Source: Bradyrhizobium diazoefficiens (lineage in GTDB: Bacteria > Pseudomonadota > Alphaproteobacteria > Rhizobiales > Xanthobacteraceae). Taken from it: a stretch of 64,000 bases of DNA. The notes beneath the pieces were generated by a model. The model was given only the letters and a program-made list of their open reading frames with translations, was not told the DNA's origin and did no database searches. Of this stretch, positions 8,762 through 18,145 are shown piece after piece; position 1 is the first letter of the stretch, and each line of letters starts with the position of its first letter. Both the position numbers and the translations under genes were made by a program. The stretch covers positions 210,020 through 274,019 of the forward strand of contig NZ_JAFCJJ010000007.1 in the NCBI RefSeq assembly GCF_018131015.1, written 5' to 3'.

Positions 8762-8995
8762 GCCTGGACCGCGGCCCGTGGAAGCACGGGTGCGCTGCGG
8801 ATGGGATATCGGCCATATCGGCCAGATGTCCCGAAAATCCAATTATTCTGTCCCGATCCGCCGAGTCCCGGACCAGGGCGGAACATAAATAAGAGAAACC
8901 AAAGCGCTGGCGCGAATGCCGGGCTTTGCGGCGGCAGGGCGCGATACGTCGGGCCGTCCCGGATCATTTGACCAAACCATTGCTGGAATCGGAAA

Positions 8996-9616
8996 ATGTC
9001 GGGAAACATGCTCTCCAAGCGTGAGGTATTCGTCATCGACACCGACGCTGCCTCCCGCGAACAACTTTCGACGGCGCTCCAGCAGAGCGCCTATGACGTC
9101 ATCTGCTTTGCCGACAGCGCCTCTCTCCTGTCGGAGGCCAAGGCGCGGATGCCGGCCTGCGTGCTCCTGGACATGCCGCCCGATAGCTCCGGGCTGGACA
9201 TGCTCAAGCAGCTGCGCGAGGAGAATTGCATGGCGCCGGTCCTGGTGACGTCGGCGAACGGCAGCATCGCCATGGCAGTCGACGCGATCAAGAGCGGCGC
9301 CACCGACTTCATCGCGAAGCCGTTCTGCACCCTCGACATCGTGGAGCGGATCGACGCCGCGATCGACGAGCTGGTCCAGCCCGATTCCAGCCAGCAGCGC
9401 TGGTTGTCCGGCTGCGATCCCCTGACCGCGCGCGAAAGCCACGTGCTCACGCATCTCGCCGCCGGCCTCACCAACAAGGAGATCGCCCGGAAGATGCAAC
9501 TGAGCGCACGGACGGTCGAGGGCTATCGCGCCAACATCCTGAGGAAGGCCGGCGCCCGCAATGTGACCGATCTGCTCCGTCGCCTCTTCGATCAGGTGTC
9601 GCCCAGCCAGGTCTGA
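8996..9616 (+). CDS. FixJ/NarL-type response regulator, orphan
   Basis: A 206-residue two-domain regulator. The receiver covers about residues 8-125, with an acidic pair near Asp15-Asp17, phospho-acceptor Asp59 (CVLLDMPP), Thr/Ser near LVTSAN and Lys108 (IAKPF). A LuxR/FixJ helix-turn-helix follows at about 140-200 (LTARESHVLTHLAAGLTNKEIARKM, TVEGYRANIL). The layout matches FixJ, but no histidine kinase is next to it. ATG 8996 has only a weak GGAA before it; Met5 at 9008 is an alternative. It lies 235 bp after nnrS on the same strand, so a link to nitrogen oxides or oxygen is possible but unproven. Confidence 0.88.
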   Translation: MSGNMLSKREVFVIDTDAASREQLSTALQQSAYDVICFADSASLLSEAKARMPACVLLDMPPDSSGLDMLKQLREENCMAPVLVTSANGSIAMAVDAIKSGATDFIAKPFCTLDIVERIDAAIDELVQPDSSQQRWLSGCDPLTARESHVLTHLAAGLTNKEIARKMQLSARTVEGYRANILRKAGARNVTDLLRRLFDQVSPSQV

Positions 9617-9799
9617 GGCGCTGACCCCTTTGGCCACGGCGCGCCTCCCGCGCGTTCCGTGGCCACGGTGCTGCCGCAGCGGCGCCCCACGGAAACCCCA
9701 ATCGAACCGGTTCCTTCCCTGCCGCGTCCAACCATGTTGGCGAGGCATTCGATCGCGCGCGTCCGGCTGGCGGCGCGGCGATACGGCAGGAGGGACTTT

Positions 9800-11485
9800 A
9801 TGCGCATCACCGCAAGATGTCTGGCAACGACGAGCCTGGTTCTGGTGACCATCGCGGCGGCATCGCCATCATGGGCCGCCGATCTCGACGCCAGTTCGGC
9901 CATCGATACCGTCACGGTCTATCCCGATGGCGCCACCGTCACCCGCATCGTCACGATCGACCTGCCGTCCGGTGACTCGACATTGGTCGCCAGGGACTTT
10001 CCGCTCGGGCTCGACACGTCCTCGATCCGGGTCGAGGGCGAAGGGGGCGCAAAGCTCACCATCGGCACGATCGACGCGCGGCCGCCGCGCGCCGCGCCGG
10101 TCAACCTGCCCGAGCTGGACAAGCGGATCGAGGCGCTGAACGACCAGCGTGCCGATCTCCAGGGCGCGATCGACTCGGCCAACGCGCGCCGCAAGTTTGC
10201 GGAGCATTTTGCCGAGGCCTCCCCCGTCGGTATCGGGGAGAAAGGCGAGGCGCGGCCGATCGCCGAATGGCGTACGGCCTTTACCGCGGTCGGCGAGGAA
10301 ATTGCAAACGCAGACAACGCCATCCGCGATGCCACGCGCAAGATGCGCGAGATCGACCGCCAGATCGCCCAGCTCGACGCCGAGCGCAAGGCCAAGCCGC
10401 CGAGCAAGCTCGAGGTGCGCATGGATGTCGCGGCGACGGCGGCGACCAAAGCGACGTTGCGGGTCACCTACAATGTGCGCAATGCACGCTGGCTGCCGCT
10501 CTACGACGCCCGGCTCGACACCGGCGCCAAGGACCGCAAGCCGCAGCTCGAGCTGGTTCGCCGCGCCGAGATCACGCAGTCTACCGGCGAGGACTGGTCG
10601 AACGTGACGCTCGGCGTCTCCACGGTCCGCGTCAATCGCGGCGGCAGCGCCCCGGAGCTGGGCTCGCTGGTGGCGCAATATCCCCAACCGCCGAAACCGA
10701 TGATGCAGCAGCAGGATCTGGTGCGGCCTGCGCCTGCCGCTGCGCCCTTGATGCGAAAGATGGAATCCGCGGAGTACGTGATGCGGTCGAGGGAAGACCT
10801 CAATGTGAGCCAGCGAGCCGACGAGCTGCAGGCCGTCGCCGAGATCGGCGACTTCCAGGCCACCTTCAGGATTCCCGGACGTGTCAGTCTCGGCGCCACC
10901 GAGGGCGCCAAGAGCCTGCGCATCGCCGCCATAACCGTGCCGGTCGATCTCGCGGTCCGCGCCGCGCCGGTGCTGGATCCGACCGCCTATCTCGAAGCGA
11001 GCTTCAAGCAGGCCGACGACACGACACTGCTGCCGGGCAAGGTCGCAATCTACCGCGACGGCGTCTTTGTCGGTCGCGGCAAGCTGTCGGCCTCGGCCAA
11101 GGACGACATCGTGCGGCTCGGCTTCGGCGCCGACGACAAGGTCAAGGTCGAGCGCGCCGTGGTCAGGCGCAACGAAGGTTCGGCCGGTCTGCTGGTCACG
11201 ACGTCGAAGACCGACGAGCGCTCGTTCAAGACCACGGTTCGTAACGGTCACGACTTCCCGATCAAGGTCGCGATCGAGGACCAGCTTCCGGTCAGCGAGA
11301 GCGAGGACATCGTGGTCGAGATGCTGCCCGCGACCACGCAGCCGACCGCGAGCAACATCCGCGACCGGCGTGGCGTGCTGGAATGGTCGTTCGACGCCAA
11401 GCCCGGCGAGACCAGGGACATCAACTTCGCCTGGCGCATCCGCTGGCCGAAGGACAAGAGCATGGTGATCGTGCCTGCGGGGTAG
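9800..11485 (+). CDS. DUF4139 domain protein, exported (mucoidy-inhibitor-like)
   Basis: A 561-residue protein with a signal peptide (MRITARCLATTS, cleavage near SWAA). An N-terminal DUF4140-like segment (VYPDGATVTRIVTIDLPSGDSTL), a coiled-coil stretch (LDKRIEALNDQRADLQGAIDSA; IRDATRKMREIDRQIAQLDAER) and a C-terminal DUF4139 beta domain (YNVRNARWLPLYDARLDT, WSNVTLGVSTVR, ending in FAWRIRWPK) follow. The family is called mucoidy inhibitor A-like in some genomes; its biochemical role is unknown. ATG 9800 is chosen because GGCAGGAGGGA precedes it and a clean signal peptide follows. It is probably periplasmic and monocistronic, with a repeat cluster after it. Confidence 0.87.
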   Translation: MRITARCLATTSLVLVTIAAASPSWAADLDASSAIDTVTVYPDGATVTRIVTIDLPSGDSTLVARDFPLGLDTSSIRVEGEGGAKLTIGTIDARPPRAAPVNLPELDKRIEALNDQRADLQGAIDSANARRKFAEHFAEASPVGIGEKGEARPIAEWRTAFTAVGEEIANADNAIRDATRKMREIDRQIAQLDAERKAKPPSKLEVRMDVAATAATKATLRVTYNVRNARWLPLYDARLDTGAKDRKPQLELVRRAEITQSTGEDWSNVTLGVSTVRVNRGGSAPELGSLVAQYPQPPKPMMQQQDLVRPAPAAAPLMRKMESAEYVMRSREDLNVSQRADELQAVAEIGDFQATFRIPGRVSLGATEGAKSLRIAAITVPVDLAVRAAPVLDPTAYLEASFKQADDTTLLPGKVAIYRDGVFVGRGKLSASAKDDIVRLGFGADDKVKVERAVVRRNEGSAGLLVTTSKTDERSFKTTVRNGHDFPIKVAIEDQLPVSESEDIVVEMLPATTQPTASNIRDRRGVLEWSFDAKPGETRDINFAWRIRWPKDKSMVIVPAG

Positions 11486-11494
11486 GACGCGCTT

Positions 11495-11630
11495 CACCTC
11501 GCCCCGCTTGCGGGGAGAGGTCGGCGCGAAGCGCCGGGTGCGGGGGAGTTTCTGCGAGCCGCACTCTCTCCGTCTTCGTGAATTGAGCCCCTCACCCCGC
11601 CCTCTCCCCCGTAAGAACGGGGAGAGGGGG
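11495..11630. repeat. Intergenic palindromic repeat (CTCCCCG family), second location
   Basis: Same paired inverted architecture as 6240-6402: CCCCGCTTGCGGGGAGAGG first, CTCTCCCCCGTAAGAACGGGGAG last, between convergent genes. It may act as a bidirectional terminator. Confidence 0.72.
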
Positions 11631-11645
11631 GACGAGGGAGCGGTG

Positions 11646-12548
11646 TTACTCCTTCACCGCGCCCGTCAGCGAGGAGACGTAGTAATCCACGAACAGCGAG
11701 TAGAAGATCGCGACCGGCAGGGAGCCGAGCAGCGATCCCGCCATCAGCGCGCCCCACTGGTAGACGTCGCCGGTGACGAGCTCGGTCAGGATCGCGACCG
11801 GCACGGTCTTGTTGGCGCCGCTCTGGATGAAGGCGAGCGCATAGATGAACTCGTTCCAGGACAGCGTGAAGGAGAAGATTCCGGCCGAGATCAGGCCGGG
11901 CACGGCGAGCGGCAGCGTAATCCGCCGCAGGATCTGCAGCCGCGTGGCGCCGTCGACCAGCGCGCATTCCTCGAGCTCGTAGGGGATCGACTTGAAATAG
12001 CCGATCAGGAGCCAGGTGCAGAACGGCACGAGGAAGGTCGGATAGACCAGGATCAGCGCCAACGGCGAATCGAACAGGCCGAACTGCACCACGACGGTCG
12101 CGAGCGGGATGAACAGGATCGACGGCGGCACCAGATAGGCGAGATAGATGCCGAGGCCGACATAGGGGCTGCCGCGGAAACGCAGGCGCTCGATCGCGTA
12201 GGCGGCGAGCGTGGAGGCGAGCAGCGACAGCGTGGTCGAGCCGATCGCCACCAGCATCGTCGTCCACAGCCAGCGCGGATAGGCCGTGTCGAACAGCAGG
12301 TGCTTGATGTGCGCCAGCGTCGGCGAGGAGATCCAGAACGGATTGTGCTCCTTGAAATTCATCAGCTCCGCGTTCGGCTTGAACGAGGTGATCGCCATCC
12401 AGTAGAACGGGAACAGCAGGATCAGCACGAAGCAGCCGAGCGGCAGGTAGATCATCATCAGCCGCCGCAGCCCGGAATCCCAGGCCATGGTGTCGGGCGC
12501 CGCTTTCGCGTCGGCAACGGCGGCGGGTTGTGCGAGGGTGTCAGTCAT
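11646..12548 (-). CDS. ABC sugar transporter permease (MalG/UgpE type)
   Basis: A 300-residue inner-membrane permease with six predicted helices. The cytoplasmic EAA loop is clear (ELEECALVDGATRLQILRRITLPL), which docks an ATPase. The N-terminal helix is preceded by a 30-residue polar leader, and the protein ends at YVSSLTGAVKE, as usual for the CUT1 MalG-like partner. It overlaps the upstream permease gene by 8 bp and should be translated together with it. No ATP-binding subunit gene follows before the convergent DUF4139 gene, so the energising ATPase must come from elsewhere. The substrate is probably a sugar or polyol but cannot be fixed from sequence. Confidence 0.92.
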   Translation of the reverse strand: MTDTLAQPAAVADAKAAPDTMAWDSGLRRLMMIYLPLGCFVLILLFPFYWMAITSFKPNAELMNFKEHNPFWISSPTLAHIKHLLFDTAYPRWLWTTMLVAIGSTTLSLLASTLAAYAIERLRFRGSPYVGLGIYLAYLVPPSILFIPLATVVVQFGLFDSPLALILVYPTFLVPFCTWLLIGYFKSIPYELEECALVDGATRLQILRRITLPLAVPGLISAGIFSFTLSWNEFIYALAFIQSGANKTVPVAILTELVTGDVYQWGALMAGSLLGSLPVAIFYSLFVDYYVSSLTGAVKE

Positions 12549-13497
12549 TGGCCTCTCCCTGCTGCCATTTGCGGCGCGCCAGGCCGAAATAGGAGAACAG
12601 CGTCGCGAACACCAGGAACGGGATCATCGACACCGCGATCGCGGCGCCCTCGCCGAGCTCGCCGCCGGCGATGCCGCGCTGGAAGGCGAGGGTGGCGAGC
12701 AGATGGGTCGAGTTCACCGGCCCGCCGCGGGTGATGGCGTAGACGAGCTGGAAGTCGGTGAAGGTGAAGATGATCGAGAAGGTCATCACGATGGCGAGGA
12801 TCGGCATCATCATCGGGAAGGTGATGTAGCGGAAGCGCTGCCAGGCGCTGGCGCCGTCGAGCATGGCGGCCTCGTACAGCGAGGGCGAGATGGTCTGCAG
12901 CCCCGCCAGCAGCGAGATCGCGACGAAGGGAATGCCGCGCCAGATGTTGGCGGCGATCAGCGAGAAGCGCGCCGGCCAGGGCGAGCCGAGGAAGTCGATG
13001 TTGCTCGACCTCCAGTGCAGCACGTCGACCAGCAGATACGAGATGATCGAGAATTGCGGATCGTAGATCCACCAGAACGCCAGCGCCGAGAGCACGGTCG
13101 GCACGATCCAGGGCAGCAGCACGATGGCGCGCAAGAGGCTCTTGAACGGAAAATGGTTGTTCAGGAGCAGCGCGAGCCAGAAGCCGAGCGCGAATTTCCC
13201 GAAAGTCGCGATCCCCGTATAGACGATGCTGTAGAACACCGCGTTCCACCACAGGGGATCGGTGAGCAGATACTGGAAATTCTCCAGGCCGACGAAGACG
13301 CCTTTTCTGCCGATCGTGGTGTCGGTGAAGGCGAGCCAGATGCCGAGGCCGAGCGGATAGGTCAGGAATACCGCGAGCAGGCCGATCGCGGGAGCAAGGC
13401 ACATCACGATCAGGAACGGCTTGTAGTCGAACAGGCGTACCAGCCAGGACGGCTGCGGCTGCGCCAGGGCGGGGGAGGAGAGGGTGGTTACGGACAT
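12541..13497 (-). CDS. ABC sugar transporter permease (MalF/UgpA type)
   Basis: A 318-residue inner-membrane permease. Visible are the first helix (PFLIVMCLAPAIGLLAVFLTYPLGLGIWLAF), the MalF-type FVGLENFQYLLTDP segment, and the EAA loop (LYEAAMLDGASAWQRFRYITFPMMMP). ATG 13497 is chosen so that the protein starts MSVTTLSSP; an upstream extension runs into a repeat. The gene lies between the binding-protein gene and the second permease, overlapping the latter by 8 bp. A 91-bp palindromic repeat separates it from the binding-protein gene and may lower expression of the permeases relative to that gene. The pair fits the CUT1 family. Confidence 0.92.
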   Translation of the reverse strand: MSVTTLSSPALAQPQPSWLVRLFDYKPFLIVMCLAPAIGLLAVFLTYPLGLGIWLAFTDTTIGRKGVFVGLENFQYLLTDPLWWNAVFYSIVYTGIATFGKFALGFWLALLLNNHFPFKSLLRAIVLLPWIVPTVLSALAFWWIYDPQFSIISYLLVDVLHWRSSNIDFLGSPWPARFSLIAANIWRGIPFVAISLLAGLQTISPSLYEAAMLDGASAWQRFRYITFPMMMPILAIVMTFSIIFTFTDFQLVYAITRGGPVNSTHLLATLAFQRGIAGGELGEGAAIAVSMIPFLVFATLFSYFGLARRKWQQGEAND

Positions 13498-13530
13498 CAG
13501 GGCGTTGTCCTGTCTATAAGGGTCACCACA

Positions 13531-13621
13531 CCCGTCATTGCGAGGAGCGAAGCGACGAAGCAATCCAGGCTATAACCGCTGGGATAGATTGAATTGCTTC
13601 GCTTCGCTCGCAATGACGGCC
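13531..13621. repeat. Palindromic repeat (CGTCATTGCGAGGAGCG family)
   Basis: Inverted arms GTCATTGCGAGGAGCGAAGC and its near-complement GCTTCGCTCGCAATGAC flank about 20 bp. It sits between the binding-protein gene and the first permease gene and can form a long hairpin in the mRNA. Confidence 0.78.
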
Positions 13622-13622
13622 G

Positions 13623-14966
13623 TTACTTCTGCCGCCGGAAGTACCGCTTGCAGCGCTGCTCGGCCTCCGCGGCCGCGGCTTCCGGCGTGGCGGCTCCGGT
13701 CGCAACGGACGCGCACATCTGGATCAGCACGTAGTCGGCGCTGACCGCCCCGGTCGCGGTCGAGATCGGACCGGCGTAGCCGTCATAGTAGGTGCTGTTC
13801 ATCGTGTCCTTGAAGATCGCGACCTTGGGATCGCCCTTCCACACCGCCGCGTCGGCGTAGTTGGCCAGCGGCTGCGACCAGTAGCCGGAGTTGGCATTGA
13901 GCCACGGCTCGTACTGGTCCTTTTCCAGCATGTATTGCAGGAAGGCCTTTGCGGCGTTGGGGTACTGGCTGTGCTTGAACACCATGGCGTTCAGGGTCAG
14001 GCCCGCCATCGGCGAGACCTTGGCGACGCCCTTCGGCAGCAATTGATGCTCGCTGTCGTCGGCGATCGCCTTGGTCGCCGGGTCGTTTTTCAGCGAGAAG
14101 TACAGCGAGACGCCGTTGGCGGTCAGCGCGATCTCCTGCGCGGAATAGGCGCGGTTGTTGCTGACGTCGTTCCACGACGTCGTGCCGGGGATGAAGGTCG
14201 GGTAGAGCTGCTTGACCCAGTTCAGCGCGGCGATCGTCTCCTTGCTGTTGATGGTGACGTTGCCTTCCTCATCGAGCAGCGCCGCGTTGTGCGACCACAG
14301 CGCCCAGCTCGCAAAGCCGTTGCCGTCGCCCTTGGCGTTGCCGAGCGCGAAGCCGGCCGGCTTGCCGGCCTTCTGGAGCTTCTGGCACAAATCGAGGATT
14401 CCGGCATGGTCTTCCGGGACCTTGTCGAAGCCGACCGATTGCAGGATCGACTTGCGGTAGATCAGGGGACCTGCGGTGGCGCCGAACGGCAATCCGATCC
14501 AGGTATCGCTCTTGTTCTTCTTGCCGTAGCGCTGCGCCAGCGGCAGCCAGCCGCCGTAACGCTTGCCGACATAGTCGGCGACGTCGGAGAGCTCGATCAG
14601 CTTGTCGACATAGATGTGCGGGGCGTCGGAGAAGCCGATGATGATGTCGGGGCCGGCGCCGGAATTGGCGGTCACCGCGGTCTGCTGGTTGATGTCCTCC
14701 CAGCCGACGAAGTCGACCTTGACCTCGACCCCGGTTTCCTTGGTGAATTTGGCCGCATTGGCGCGGAACACGTCCTCGTCGGCCTGAACGAAGCGGACCG
14801 GCCGCAGCATGCGCAGGGATGCGCCTTTCTCGATCGCCAGTTTCGGGGCGGGCACGTCCGCGGCCTTGATCGCGGACTGGGCGCTCGCAGAAGTACCGGT
14901 TGCCGCGATCGTCGCAGCGGACAGGCCCAGCACCAAGGCATCACGACGTGTGATGTCGTTCCTCAT
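13623..14966 (-). CDS. ABC transporter substrate-binding protein, family 1, Tat-exported
   Basis: A 447-residue periplasmic solute-binding protein. The leader contains a twin-arginine motif (ITRRDALVLGLSAATIAATG) and a cleavage site near ASAQ. The mature protein has the SBP family 1 fold, with FTKETGVEVKVDFVGWEDINQQ, GPDIIIGFSDAPHIYVDKL and GKPAGFALGNAKGDG. It probably binds a sugar, polyol or related carbohydrate. It is first of the three transporter genes and lies 71 bp after the dehydrogenase gene on the same strand, so a substrate oxidised or reduced as a 2-hydroxy acid is conceivable. Confidence 0.9.
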   Translation of the reverse strand: MRNDITRRDALVLGLSAATIAATGTSASAQSAIKAADVPAPKLAIEKGASLRMLRPVRFVQADEDVFRANAAKFTKETGVEVKVDFVGWEDINQQTAVTANSGAGPDIIIGFSDAPHIYVDKLIELSDVADYVGKRYGGWLPLAQRYGKKNKSDTWIGLPFGATAGPLIYRKSILQSVGFDKVPEDHAGILDLCQKLQKAGKPAGFALGNAKGDGNGFASWALWSHNAALLDEEGNVTINSKETIAALNWVKQLYPTFIPGTTSWNDVSNNRAYSAQEIALTANGVSLYFSLKNDPATKAIADDSEHQLLPKGVAKVSPMAGLTLNAMVFKHSQYPNAAKAFLQYMLEKDQYEPWLNANSGYWSQPLANYADAAVWKGDPKVAIFKDTMNSTYYDGYAGPISTATGAVSADYVLIQMCASVATGAATPEAAAAEAEQRCKRYFRRQK

Positions 14967-15037
14967 CAGTTCCTCCCTATGATGTTCCCCTCCCGGCGTT
15001 GATCGCCGGTGAAGGGGCCGTTCCGGTTGGTCGCCGC

Positions 15038-16081
15038 CTAGCTGTTAGGTCCGCGATCCATGCTGACGGGCTGCCAGCGGCGGAGCGCGGTGTTTTGCAG
15101 CACCGACGGATTCACGCAGCTTACCGGCCACATGCCCTGCAGCACCAGTGACAATTCGTAGCCCACCCGGCGCTTGCGCGCCTCGTCGAACCGTGCCGAG
15201 GCCGAGGCGACATGGGCGGTCAGGGTCACGTTCTCCATGCCGAGGAGGGGGTTGTTGTGCGACGGCGGCTCCTTCTCCAGCACGTCGAGGGCGGCGTGCG
15301 CGATCCAGCCCTCCTGCAACGCCTTGATCAGGCTTTCCTCGTCCACCGTGGCGCCGCGGCCGGTATTGATGAAGACCGAGCCCTTCTTCATCTGCCGGAA
15401 ATGCTTCTCGGTCAGCATGTGATGCACCTCGGGCCGGGCGGGCGCGTGCATCGAGACGAAGTCGGACTGCGACAGCACCTCGTTCAGCGTCGACGGGATG
15501 ACGCCGTGGTCGTACATCAGCGTTTCCTGGATGAAGGGGTCGTAGGCCATCATGCGCAGGCCGAACGGCGCGGCGCGCTTCGCCACCGCGCGCGCGACGC
15601 GCCCGAACGAGATGAAGCCGAGCGTCTGGCCCATCAGCCGCGGGATCTTCGACAGCGCCGGCCGGCCCTCGGACCAGCGGCCGCTGCGCACGATCTTGTC
15701 CTGCTCGACCAGGCGGCGGAAGCCCGCGAGCAGCAGCATCATGGCGTGGTCGGCGACCTCCTCGATGAAGGTGTCGGGGATGTTGGTCACGGGAATGCCG
15801 CGGGCGGTGGCCGCCTTCACGTCGACGCTGTCGACGCCGACCGAGCCGAGCGTGATGACCTTGCAGCTTTCCAGCGCGTCGATGATTGTCTTGGTGATCG
15901 GGATGCCCTTGGCGTAGATGGCATCGGCGTTCTTCGCGGCGGCGATGAACCCGGCCTCGTCGGCCGGCGCCTCGACGATCTCGGCCTCGATCGGATCGAG
16001 CGCCTCGCGCTCGTAGGAATAGTCGCCGCTCGCGACCGTGAAGCTCGCGCCCTTCGGCGTCACCACCCTGTATTTCGGCAT
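15038..16081 (-). CDS. D-isomer-specific 2-hydroxyacid dehydrogenase
   Basis: A 347-residue NAD-dependent dehydrogenase of the phosphoglycerate dehydrogenase/CtBP superfamily. The nucleotide-binding region is MGQTLGFISFGRVARAVAKRA, and the catalytic Arg (INTGRGATVDE), Glu (DVLEKEPPSHNNPL) and His (LTAHVAS) are in place. The usual GxGxxG is altered to SxGxxA here, which is unusual. There is a longer than usual C-terminal tail (RRWQPVSMDRGPNS). It heads the operon with the sugar-type ABC transporter. The substrate is unknown: a hydroxy-acid or sugar acid taken up by that transporter is a reasonable inference. Confidence 0.88.
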   Translation of the reverse strand: MPKYRVVTPKGASFTVASGDYSYEREALDPIEAEIVEAPADEAGFIAAAKNADAIYAKGIPITKTIIDALESCKVITLGSVGVDSVDVKAATARGIPVTNIPDTFIEEVADHAMMLLLAGFRRLVEQDKIVRSGRWSEGRPALSKIPRLMGQTLGFISFGRVARAVAKRAAPFGLRMMAYDPFIQETLMYDHGVIPSTLNEVLSQSDFVSMHAPARPEVHHMLTEKHFRQMKKGSVFINTGRGATVDEESLIKALQEGWIAHAALDVLEKEPPSHNNPLLGMENVTLTAHVASASARFDEARKRRVGYELSLVLQGMWPVSCVNPSVLQNTALRRWQPVSMDRGPNS

Positions 16082-16321
16082 TCCCTGCTCCCGATTTGGT
16101 TTGTCGGTTTTCGTTGTGACCCGGCCTTCGTTGGTGGGCCTTTGCGTCTTTTACGCGAAATCGGCGCGGATGCGTACAATTCCCGGTTGCCGAAACCGGC
16201 GGCGCTCCGGGGTTCTACGGGGATTTCACGTAATATGTTGCTAATGGGTCCCCCGTAAAAGTCGATTCAACTTGTATCGATTCACTCGCGCGCCCTGTCG
16301 TCCCCCGCCCGGAGCCATCCC

Positions 16322-18007
16322 GTGAAGTTGAGCAATCTGAAGATCGCCCCCAAGCTCGGCATCCTTGTCGGCGTCACCCTGTTTGGCCTGTGCATCTCCG
16401 GTGTTCTCGCCGGCTATCTGATGAAGCGCGAGATGGTGAACGCGCGCATCGACCAGGCCAAGGCGATCGTCGAGATGGGCCGCAACTTTGCCGCTGCCCT
16501 GACGAAGCGCGTCAGTGCCGGCGAGATGACGAAGGAGGCGGCCTTTGCCGAGCTTCGCCGCTACGGCAACGCGATGACCTATGACAACGGCGCGGGCTAT
16601 CTGTTCGGCACCTCCTATGACGGCATCACCCAGCTCGCGCCCGATCCGAAGCAGATCGGCACCAACCGCATGGAGGTCGTGACCAACGGCCGCAAGCTGT
16701 CCCAGGAGCTGATGAACGGCGCCAAGGCCAACGGCTCCATCCTGCTGTATTACGAATATGCAAAGCCCGGCCAGGAAGGGCTGATCCGCAAGCTCGGCTA
16801 CGCCGTCGCCATTCCCGGCCTCGACATGTATCTCGGCACCGGTGCCTATCTCGATGACATCGACGCCAAGATGGCGCCGGTCTATTGGCTGCTCGGTCTC
16901 GCCATGTTCGGCATCCTGGTCGTCGCCGGCAGCGTCGCCTGGCTGCTCGGCCGCAGCATCAGCGCTCCGCTGGCGCTGCTCGGCGCGCGCATGAAGGATC
17001 TCGCCGACGGCAAGCTCGAGGGCGATATCCCCGGCGTCGGCCGCGGCGACGAGGTCGGGGCGATGGCGTCGACCGTTCAGATCTTCAAGGACAATGCGGT
17101 CCGCATCCGCGACCTCGAGAAGACCGAGCTTGCCGCGCAGGAGCGCGCCGCGGCGGAACGTCGCAGCGCGATGGAGAACATCGCCAGCGACTTCGAACGC
17201 AGCGTCAACGGCATCGTCCGCTCGGTCTCCTCGGCCGCGGCCGGCATGCAGTCCACGGCGCAGTCGATGACCGCGACCGCGAGCGATGCGTCCTCGCGGG
17301 CGGCGACCGTCGGCGCGGCCTCGCAGAAGGCTTCCGGCAATGTCGGCACGGTTGCCGCCGCCGCCGAGGAGCTGTCGAGCTCGGTGGCGGAGATCGCCCG
17401 CCAGGTGACCCGCTCGACCGAAGTCGCGACCAAGGCCGTCGGCGATGCCGAACGCACCAACGCCACGGTGCAGGAGTTGTCCACCGGCGCCGAGAAGATC
17501 GGCGAGGTGGTCAAGCTCATTCATTCGATCGCGGCGCAGACCAATTTGCTCGCGCTCAACGCCACCATCGAGGCGGCGCGTGCCGGCGAATCCGGCCGCG
17601 GTTTTGCCGTCGTCGCCTCCGAGGTCAAGGCGCTCGCCAACCAGACCGCCAAGGCGACCGAGGAAATCTCCGCGCAGGTCGCGGCGATGCAGACCTCGAC
17701 CAGCGATGCGGTCGCGGCGATCGGCGGCATCACGAGAACCATCACCGAGATGAGCGAGATCACCGCGGGCATTTCCGCCGCGATCGAGCAGCAGGGCGGT
17801 GCGACCCGCGAGATCGCCCGCAACATCCAGTCGGTCGCGGCCGGCTCGAACGAGATCAACGCCCATATCGGCAGCGTCACCTCTGCCGCGGAAGCGACCG
17901 GCACCGCCGCCACCGACGTGCTCACCAACGCCCGCGAGCTGGACAACCAGTCCGGCGCGCTGCGCAGCGCCGTCGACGGCTTCCTGGCCAAGGTGCGCGC
18001 GGCGTAA
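16322..18007 (+). CDS. Methyl-accepting chemotaxis protein with single Cache domain
   Basis: A 561-residue chemoreceptor. A first membrane helix at about 13-33 is followed by a periplasmic sCache_2-like domain (about 40-185: [48 protein letters not shown] end), a second helix at about 190-210, a HAMP segment ([21 protein letters not shown]) and a cytoplasmic signalling domain. The hairpin tip carries the conserved [21 protein letters not shown] and [15 protein letters not shown]. The start is GTG, with GGAG eight bases upstream. Cache domains of this type often sense small organic acids. No other chemotaxis genes are adjacent. Confidence 0.93.
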   Translation: MKLSNLKIAPKLGILVGVTLFGLCISGVLAGYLMKREMVNARIDQAKAIVEMGRNFAAALTKRVSAGEMTKEAAFAELRRYGNAMTYDNGAGYLFGTSYDGITQLAPDPKQIGTNRMEVVTNGRKLSQELMNGAKANGSILLYYEYAKPGQEGLIRKLGYAVAIPGLDMYLGTGAYLDDIDAKMAPVYWLLGLAMFGILVVAGSVAWLLGRSISAPLALLGARMKDLADGKLEGDIPGVGRGDEVGAMASTVQIFKDNAVRIRDLEKTELAAQERAAAERRSAMENIASDFERSVNGIVRSVSSAAAGMQSTAQSMTATASDASSRAATVGAASQKASGNVGTVAAAAEELSSSVAEIARQVTRSTEVATKAVGDAERTNATVQELSTGAEKIGEVVKLIHSIAAQTNLLALNATIEAARAGESGRGFAVVASEVKALANQTAKATEEISAQVAAMQTSTSDAVAAIGGITRTITEMSEITAGISAAIEQQGGATREIARNIQSVAAGSNEINAHIGSVTSAAEATGTAATDVLTNARELDNQSGALRSAVDGFLAKVRAA

Positions 18008-18026
18008 GCTCTCGCACCTATACTCT

Positions 18027-18117
18027 CGTCATGCCCGGGCTTGTCCCGGGCATCCACGTTCTTGGCGCCTGAAATCGCGGTAGCCCGTGGATGGCCGGGA
18101 CAAGCCCGGCCATGACG
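18027..18117. repeat. Palindromic repeat (GTCATGCCCGGGCTTGTCCCGG family)
   Basis: Arms CGTCATGCCCGGGCTTGTCC and GGACAAGCCCGGCCATGACG face each other around about 40 bp, between convergent genes. It could terminate both. Confidence 0.78.
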
Positions 18118-18145
18118 GAGAAGGTGTCGCGCCGACCCCCGCGTT

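Noticed and set aside
9869..11497. 542-codon open frame antisense to the DUF4139 gene
   Set aside because: Shadow frame rich in Arg, Gly and Asp; no signal or domain, and the sense frame is well supported.
16241..17866. 541-codon open frame antisense to the chemoreceptor
   Set aside because: Arg/Gly/Asp-rich shadow without domain; the plus-strand frame encodes a clear chemoreceptor.
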